Part shown: positions 59,278 through 64,000 of the stretch, piece after piece
Layout of the letters: every line of letters begins with the position of its first letter
Numbering within the stretch: the stretch's first letter is position 1
Origin: Pseudomonas maioricensis
Lineage (GTDB): Bacteria > Pseudomonadota > Gammaproteobacteria > Pseudomonadales > Pseudomonadaceae
Direction of reading: 5' to 3'
Length of the DNA stretch: 64,000 nucleotides
NCBI RefSeq assembly: GCF_022790535.1
Contig: NZ_LOHG01000003.1
Coordinates: 285,730 to 349,729 of the forward strand
Notes under the pieces: model-generated
Seen by the model: the letters and a program-made list of their open reading frames with translations, nothing else
What the model was told of the DNA's origin: nothing
Databases searched by the model: none
Translations under genes and position numbers: made by a program

Positions 59278-59811
59278 ATGAATCAAGCCCAGCAATTGTC
59301 AGATGTGAGCACGCTGCGCGAGCGCGCGCGTCATAACGTGGAAAACGGTGCGGTCACCGAAGGCTACAGCGCCGATCGTGAAACGGTACTGCGTCTGCTG
59401 AACGAATCACTGGCGACCGAGCTGGTATGCGTGCTGCGCTACAAGCGCCACTACTATATGGCGACCGGCCTGAAAGCCAGCGTGGCAGCCGCCGAGTTCC
59501 TTGAGCATGCGCAACAGGAAGCCGAACACGCCGATCTACTGGCCGAGCGCATCGTGCAACTGGGTGGCGAGCCGGAATTCAACCCGGACCTGTTGTCGAA
59601 GAACTCCCACGCTCAGTACGTGGCAGGCACCACCCTGAAAGAAATGGTCTATGAAGACCTGGTGGCTGAGCGTATTGCCATCGACAGTTACAGCGAGATC
59701 ATCAAGTACATCGGCGAAGATGACCCGACCACTCGCCGTATCTTCGAGACCATTCTGGCTCAGGAAGAAGAACACGCTGATGACATGGCGGACATCCTCA
59801 ACGATCTGTAA
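59278..59811 (+). CDS. Bacterioferritin-like ferritin
   Basis: A 177-aa ferritin-like four-helix protein, similar to PA4880 of P. aeruginosa. The di-iron ligands are seen in LNESLATELVCVLRYKRHYY, EFLEHAQQEAEHADLLAERI and ILAQEEEHADDMADIL, so a diiron ferroxidase site is likely complete. No heme-ligating Met was identified. The gene has its own upstream region and ends in a terminator. Confidence 0.9.
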   Translation: MNQAQQLSDVSTLRERARHNVENGAVTEGYSADRETVLRLLNESLATELVCVLRYKRHYYMATGLKASVAAAEFLEHAQQEAEHADLLAERIVQLGGEPEFNPDLLSKNSHAQYVAGTTLKEMVYEDLVAERIAIDSYSEIIKYIGEDDPTTRRIFETILAQEEEHADDMADILNDL

Positions 59812-59828
59812 CGGGTGAGTGGTGATGT

Positions 59829-59857
59829 AAAAGCCAGGACTCGGTCCTGGCTTTTTT
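59829..59857 (+). terminator. Rho-independent terminator after the bacterioferritin-like gene
   Basis: AAAAGCCAGGAC / GTCCTGGCTTTTTT with a 3-nt loop, 59829-59857. Confidence 0.92.
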
Positions 59858-59896
59858 GTGTCTGCCAACCTCGCCGTCTCGCGGCAAACATGGAAC

Positions 59897-59970
59897 CTGT
59901 AGGAGCTGCCGAAGGCTGCGATTGCGGAGCATCAGGATCAATGCTTCGCAGCCTTCGGCAGCTCCTACAG
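59897..59970. repeat. REPIN, GCTGCCGAAGGC subtype
   Basis: Perfect 24-nt arms CTGTAGGAGCTGCCGAAGGC... at 59897-59920 and 59947-59970. Confidence 0.9.
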
Positions 59971-60008
59971 AACATGCATTCCAATTCAAAGGATTGGAAT
60001 TTGCCTGA

Positions 60009-60069
60009 TAGGAGCCGGGCTACCTGAAGCACCGCAGTGACTGCTTCGCGAGCGAGCCCGGCCCGTACA
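60009..60069. repeat. Degenerate REP pair (GGAGCCGGGCT type)
   Basis: TAGGAGCCGGGCT (60009-60021) and AGCCCGGCCCGTAC (60055-60068) are imperfect inverted arms related to the REP at 52772-52873. Confidence 0.65.
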
Positions 60070-60086
60070 GAGAGGCGCTCCGGGTT

Positions 60087-62156
60087 TTACTGCACCGTCT
60101 TCGGCGCTTTGCCCGATCTCATCTGCTCCAGCAACGGTGCGCACTGGTTGGGCTCCTCACCGCTGCTCGGCGCAACAAGGGCCAGCAAACCTGCGGCCGG
60201 TCCGATTGCGGCCCCCAGTAATACCATCCCTGCTCCGCGCAACAGCAAGGGCCCGGACTGCACGCCCGCATTCGGTTTGGCGAACGGCCCGCGTACATAA
60301 AGAGGGGAGCGCAACGAGAATACGCGGAAGCCTTTTGACTCGGGCTTGACGCTCAAATCCAGTTGCTCGGTTTTGAAGTTGGCCGTGCCGTCAATAAAGA
60401 TGATCGCGTTCTCGGTATCGAACACAAACAGACGAGGCGTCGCCAGACCGTCCTTGATGCCCACATCAGACGCCGCGCAATTGATCTTCACGTCCTGATC
60501 GCCGAACAACTTGCCCACCACATAATTACCCACGTTGAGCCCGGCGATCTCCATCAGGCTGCGGCTGATGGCCCCATCGTTAACCAGCATCTTCAAGTCG
60601 CCATTGGCCGTACCCAGCAGCGCAGCAACTGAATTACCCTTGCCGCTGATGTCTGCGTCGCCAGCCAATTCACCAAAACTGGTCTTCATCGGTTCAAACG
60701 TCGGGAACAGTTGCTTGAGCTTGAGGTTACGCGCCGAAAGCTTTGCCCGGCCCTGCAAAGGCGTGCTGCGGCCATCCAGTCGAATGTCAGCATCCAGTTT
60801 GCCGCCAGCCACGCCAAAGCGCAGCGGCTGCAAGCTCAATTGGCCGTCATTGAGCATCACATGGGTGTACAAATCGGAAAAAGGAAGGTCCGGGCTTTGC
60901 ACAATGCGCTTGCCGGTGAACTCGACATCGGCGTCCATGGCTCGCCAGCGGTCGGTCTGGAACTCCTCGACGGGCAGGACTTTGCCAGACGGTTGCTTGC
61001 TGTCGCCGCCGCGTTTTTTCTGGGCCGCATTGGAGTCCGCCCCAATCAATGGAGCCAGATCCGTAAACAGCAACTGATTGGAAATCAGCGCCCCGGTCAG
61101 CTTCGGACGAGGCTGACTGGCGACAAAGCCCAGGTCGCCATGAATGTCGCTGTTGCCGATCTTGCCGTTGAAGCCTTCATAGCGAAAGTTGGCGCCTGCC
61201 GGATCATGAATTTTCGCGATCAGTCGGCCATCGGTGGAGTAAGCCGGTGAATCGGGGAGCGTCACGCCGGTCAACGGATAAAGGTTACCCAGACTGCTGC
61301 CCGACAACTTGAGTCGCAGGTCCAGCGCACCGAGGTTCTGCGGATCCGTCACTGTGCCCGCAACCGCTGCATGGGTATCCCCGACGTGAGCATCAACCTG
61401 TACCGGAAACGGCTGGGATGCGTCCTTGAGCGCCAACAGCCCACCGAGCTTGCCACTGCCGTTAAGCTTCTGGCCTTTGTACTGCCCCTTGAACGTCACG
61501 CCAAACGCATAGTCCTGCGGCCTTACGCCTTTTTCTTCGGCTTTCTTCGCGTCGCCGCTGCCGACAATGTCGCCGAAAGGAATGGGTTTACCCAGCGGAT
61601 CAATCACCAGGTCCACCTGAGTATTCAGGGTCTGATCGTTGAAGCTCACCAGCCCCTTGTCGAATTTGATAGCGCCGATATCCAGCACCCAGCTCGAAGG
61701 TTTGGCGTCAGGGTCAGACTTCGGTAAATCAAACACCCAGTTGGCGCGACCGTCTGCAAGACGTTCAAGCTTTGCGTCAGGTCCAGTCAGGTCAATGCGC
61801 GGGATCACGACGTGCTGCACGATCAACGGCAAGGGTGAAAGGCGAAACTCAACGCGCTTGAGCGTGACCATTTGCGGCGTTTTCGACCATTCCGGATTGC
61901 CCAGGCTCAGGTCTTCAGCAACAAAACGCGGCCATGGAACCCAGGCACGCCAACCGCCCTCTTCCGGTTCGCGACCCCAAATCACGGCCAGATTGCCGTT
62001 GATTGCAAAGGGCCGGTGCAGCGCTTCACTGACTTTTTCGTTGAGCGTTGGCTTGATGCGGTTCCAGTCAAACGTGGCGATCACAATGACCAATACGGCC
62101 AGCACCAAAAACAGAATGGCACCGGTCCAGGCAAAAATTTTACGGCTGCGCGTCAT
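60087..62156 (-). CDS. AsmA family protein
   Basis: A 689-aa envelope protein with an N-terminal membrane anchor (about residues 8-28, AWTGAILFLVLAVLVIVIATF) and a long periplasmic beta-rich region of the AsmA type, now linked to phospholipid transport between membranes. Family features: LHRPFAINGNLAVIWG near the start and MLVNDGAISRSLMEIAGLNVGNYVVGKL near the end. I start at the ATG at 62156 with GGAGAG upstream; a longer frame reaching 62336 adds a non-membrane lead. Confidence 0.88.
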   Translation of the reverse strand: MTRSRKIFAWTGAILFLVLAVLVIVIATFDWNRIKPTLNEKVSEALHRPFAINGNLAVIWGREPEEGGWRAWVPWPRFVAEDLSLGNPEWSKTPQMVTLKRVEFRLSPLPLIVQHVVIPRIDLTGPDAKLERLADGRANWVFDLPKSDPDAKPSSWVLDIGAIKFDKGLVSFNDQTLNTQVDLVIDPLGKPIPFGDIVGSGDAKKAEEKGVRPQDYAFGVTFKGQYKGQKLNGSGKLGGLLALKDASQPFPVQVDAHVGDTHAAVAGTVTDPQNLGALDLRLKLSGSSLGNLYPLTGVTLPDSPAYSTDGRLIAKIHDPAGANFRYEGFNGKIGNSDIHGDLGFVASQPRPKLTGALISNQLLFTDLAPLIGADSNAAQKKRGGDSKQPSGKVLPVEEFQTDRWRAMDADVEFTGKRIVQSPDLPFSDLYTHVMLNDGQLSLQPLRFGVAGGKLDADIRLDGRSTPLQGRAKLSARNLKLKQLFPTFEPMKTSFGELAGDADISGKGNSVAALLGTANGDLKMLVNDGAISRSLMEIAGLNVGNYVVGKLFGDQDVKINCAASDVGIKDGLATPRLFVFDTENAIIFIDGTANFKTEQLDLSVKPESKGFRVFSLRSPLYVRGPFAKPNAGVQSGPLLLRGAGMVLLGAAIGPAAGLLALVAPSSGEEPNQCAPLLEQMRSGKAPKTVQ

Positions 62157-62444
62157 TGCATGACTCTCCAGATAACAACAGGTCGGCCCTGGCCTGTTGC
62201 AGTCGACTTTGAACTTCGACTGATAAAAACCCTGAGGGTTTGGTCGGATGTGCAAATTACAGCATTGGGCTGAAAACCCAATGCCTACCTTCCCCGCATG
62301 TCTGCAAGCCACAGCCCACAAGGGCTGGCGGATCAATCAATATTGTTGATTTTCACCATTAGGAATACGAACTTTTATATCGACAGGCCGGGAGTAATAT
62401 CGCTGCCATACACAACCCGGAAGCTCTTGCGAGGAGCCAATATC

Positions 62445-62621
62445 ATGAAACGCCATGTGTGGCTCAGCCTGACCCTTTCTCTTTTGGTAGCCAATGTCTG
62501 GGCCGTTCCCGCGCCCGAACGCGAGCCTAGTGCTGAAGTGAAACTGGATATTCAGGCTGTACACGAAACCCTGGCTCAGGACGGCCACGCGCAGCTGATC
62601 AAGCAGTTTCAGCGGGTTTAA
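62445..62621 (+). CDS. 58-aa exported peptide
   Basis: A small gene with a good ribosome site (GAGGAG before the ATG at 62445). The N-terminal signal peptide (MKRHVWLSLTLSLLVANVWA) is followed by a 38-residue acidic, helical mature peptide. I do not recognise the family. It is divergent from the AsmA gene and followed by REP DNA. Confidence 0.65.
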   Translation: MKRHVWLSLTLSLLVANVWAVPAPEREPSAEVKLDIQAVHETLAQDGHAQLIKQFQRV

Positions 62622-62695
62622 AAAGCGAAATAGACGTTCTGCAGTAGGTCGCGTTATGTTCCAGACACAGCGCTGTCGCACAGCAAACACTGGAT

Positions 62696-62788
62696 CTGTA
62701 GGAGCTCACCGAGGTTACGAGGCCAGCGATAGCGGTTTGTCTGATACTCCACCTTCGCCGGCCTCGCCACCTCGGTGAGCGCATTCAG
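62696..62788. repeat. Degenerate REPIN, GAGGCC subtype
   Basis: Arms 62696-62724 (CTGTAGGAGCTCACCGAGGT...) and 62760-62788 are imperfect inverted copies, related to the REPIN at 10885-10975. Confidence 0.75.
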
Positions 62789-62823
62789 GACCGGGTTCAA
62801 TCTGGAAGATCGCAGTTTGTTTG

Positions 62824-62896
62824 ATGAGAGCTGCAGAAGGCTGCGGTAGCAGTGTTGCGGCCCTAACGATTCGCAGCCTTCGGCAGCTCCTACAGA
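62824..62896. repeat. REPIN, GCTGCCGAAGGC subtype, left arm decayed
   Basis: The right arm 62872-62896 is intact; the left arm 62824-62847 has several changes. It lies just upstream of desT. Confidence 0.8.
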
Positions 62897-62990
62897 TCAC
62901 CCGTCAACTGCCCCAGGCTAAAACCCCTTCGACGCAGCCAAAGCTCATTTGCTAGAGTGCTGCTCTGTCATTCCTGATTTGTCTATCGTC

Positions 62991-63629
62991 ATGCTGCCCC
63001 GCGCTGAACAGAAACAACAAACGCGTCATGCCCTGCTCAACGCTGCCCATACCCTGATGGAAAGTGGGCGTGGGTTCGGCAGCCTGAGCCTGCGGGAAGT
63101 GGCGCGCACCGCAGGCATCGTCCCGACAGGTTTCTACCGCCATTTCGATGATATGGACCAGTTGGGTCTGGCACTGGTCAGCGAAGTCGGCCAGACGTTT
63201 CGGGAAACCCTGCGCCTGGTCAGGCACAACGAATTTGTCATGGGCGGCCTCATCGAAGCCTCGGTGCGAATCTTCCTTGAAGTGGTCGCAGCCAAGCGGG
63301 CGCAATTTCTATTCTTGGCTAGAGAGCAATACGGTGGGTCGCGACAAGTGCGACAGGCGCTCTGCGCACTGCGCGATGGCATCAGTGCCGACCTTGCGAC
63401 TGACCTGGGCACCATGCCGAAATGGCAGCACCTGGACACGGCAGCGCTTTCGATCCTCGCTGATCTGGTGGTCAAAAGTGTCTTCGCCATGCTTCCCGAA
63501 TTGATTGACCCGCCCAGCGACGCGCTGCCTGCGCACCTGAAGCCGCAAGCCAAGATCACCCACCAATTGCGTTTCATTTTTAGCGGTGCCAAGCACTGGC
63601 GCGGGCTGGGAAGCTCCGAACCATCCTGA
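62991..63629 (+). CDS. desT: TetR-family fatty-acid desaturation regulator DesT
   Basis: A 212-aa TetR repressor closely resembling DesT (PA4890), which senses the saturated/unsaturated acyl-CoA balance and controls desaturase genes. The HTH is SLREVARTAGIVPTGFYRHF, followed by MDQLGLALVSEVGQTFRETL. The C-terminal ligand domain ends AKITHQLRFIFSGAKHWRG. I start at MLPRAEQKQQT (62991). In P. aeruginosa desT also lies just upstream of ureE; the stop here overlaps the first NtrC-like site of ureE. Confidence 0.93.
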   Translation: MLPRAEQKQQTRHALLNAAHTLMESGRGFGSLSLREVARTAGIVPTGFYRHFDDMDQLGLALVSEVGQTFRETLRLVRHNEFVMGGLIEASVRIFLEVVAAKRAQFLFLAREQYGGSRQVRQALCALRDGISADLATDLGTMPKWQHLDTAALSILADLVVKSVFAMLPELIDPPSDALPAHLKPQAKITHQLRFIFSGAKHWRGLGSSEPS

Positions 63630-63672
63630 TACATATTGGTGCAACCGTGCAACAAGGCACCCATTTAGTGCG
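63627..63672 (+). promoter_or_regulatory. Two NtrC-like sites upstream of ureE
   Basis: TGATACATATTGGTGCA (63627-63643) matches the NtrC consensus TGCACCATATTGGTGCA at 14 of 17 positions. GGCACCCATTTAGTGCG (63656-63672) keeps the GCAC-N7-GTGC core. Their centres lie 29 bp apart, about 100-130 bp before the predicted sigma-54 start, the usual enhancer distance. Confidence 0.6.
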
Positions 63673-63737
63673 CTACATGGCATCCCCAAATCTCTTTCCT
63701 GCCTTTTCCGTCAGCTTTTTCCCACAACGCGCCCTGT

Positions 63738-63753
63738 TGGCAAGCCCCTTGCT
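63738..63753 (+). promoter_or_regulatory. Sigma-54 (-24/-12) promoter of ureE
   Basis: TGGCAAGCCCCTTGCT fits the TGGCAC-N5-TTGC consensus with correct spacing (GG at 63739-63740, GC at 63751-63752). The start would be near 63765, about 26 nt before the ureE ATG. Confidence 0.75.
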
Positions 63754-63790
63754 CTGATTTGAAGCATCGCAATTAGCTGGATGCCTTCCA

Positions 63791-64000
63791 ATGCTGGTGA
63801 TTCACAAAAGAATCGAGTCTCAACCCGAATGGGCCGCAGAGCTGCATTTGAATTTCGAGGCACGCAGCAAAAGCCGCCTGCGTTGCTACAGCGCTGACGG
63901 TGAAGATGTTGGCCTCTTTCTGGAGCGCGGCCAGCCACCGCTGTACGACGGCGAATGCCTTCAAGCTGAAGATGGACGTATCGTCCGTGTCTGCGCCCGT
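63791..64000 (+). CDS. ureE: Urease accessory protein UreE (start only)
   Basis: The first 70 codons of UreE, the nickel-binding metallochaperone, cut by the window end. The N-terminal peptide-binding domain is clear: MLVIHKRIESQPEWAAELHL, then RSKSRLRCYSADGEDVGLFL and LQAEDGRIVRVCAR. The nickel-binding C-terminal domain lies outside. In the known order ureF and ureG would follow. Confidence 0.95.
   Translation, partial: MLVIHKRIESQPEWAAELHLNFEARSKSRLRCYSADGEDVGLFLERGQPPLYDGECLQAEDGRIVRVCAR

Overview
This 64 kb window is a Pseudomonas chromosome segment, most likely from the P. syringae / P. fluorescens side of the genus rather than P. aeruginosa. The reasons are the proteins (RetS, the GcbA diguanylate cyclase, DesT, OsmE, PsiF), gene order that closely follows the known P. 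aeruginosa speA - accBC - dusB-fis - purHD - retS - urt/ure - desT - ureE order, and at least sixteen intergenic REP/REPIN hairpins of the Pseudomonas CTGTAGGAG type. No tRNA, rRNA, CRISPR array, integrase or IS transposase was seen. Coordinates and calls rest on reading the sequence and on memory of families; no search was run.

Layout. 0-5 kb: speA, a YciH/SUI1 factor, a Nudix hydrolase and a DUF2333 membrane protein, all on the minus strand. 5.05-8.27 kb: an accessory cassette lying between two copies of a 40-bp direct repeat. It holds a DUF2515-like protein translationally coupled to small membrane-anchored paralogues (two intact, one broken) and an N-terminal HTH-antitoxin remnant; it looks like a toxin/immunity locus. 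8.3-9.0 kb: a BRO-N (antirepressor-like) gene behind a structured leader resembling phage C4 antisense RNA. 9.2-26.1 kb: conserved housekeeping and signalling: gcbA, dsbD, aroQ-accB-accC, prmA, a zinc-ribbon protein, dusB-fis, purH, purD, retS and a MarC-type protein. 26.1-28.3 kb: three tandem diverged paralogues of an unrecognised family behind an AT-rich upstream region. 28.7-36.3 kb: cobalamin genes in two divergent operons (cobG-cobH-cobI-cbiG/cobJ and cobL-cbiD-cobK). 36.7-40.5 kb: a copper chaperone and a 1029-aa DUF6543-type toxin-like protein with a possible degenerate ADP-ribosyltransferase end. 40.7-51.1 kb: urea uptake and urease (urtABCDE, ureD, ureA, two GNATs, ureB, ureC), with REPINs in several gaps. 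51.2-64 kb: a small hypothetical gene, a soluble histidine kinase, cbpA, an Hsp70-like protein, an AI-2E family permease, psiF, a His-rich small protein, a family I.1-like lipase, osmE, a 28-aa membrane peptide, a bacterioferritin-like protein, an AsmA protein, a 58-aa exported peptide, desT and the start of ureE.

How the genes work together. The urt system imports urea and the ure genes hydrolyse it to ammonia. Sequences matching sigma-54 -24/-12 elements lie upstream of both urtA and ureE, and dyads resembling NtrC sites lie further upstream, so nitrogen control is likely. GcbA and RetS belong to the c-di-GMP / Gac-Rsm circuitry that governs attachment. The cob genes form a hybrid route carrying the aerobic CobG together with CbiD and a CbiG domain. 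The parts least explained by known biology are the 5-8 kb cassette, the 26-28 kb paralogue trio and the C-terminus of the DUF6543 protein.
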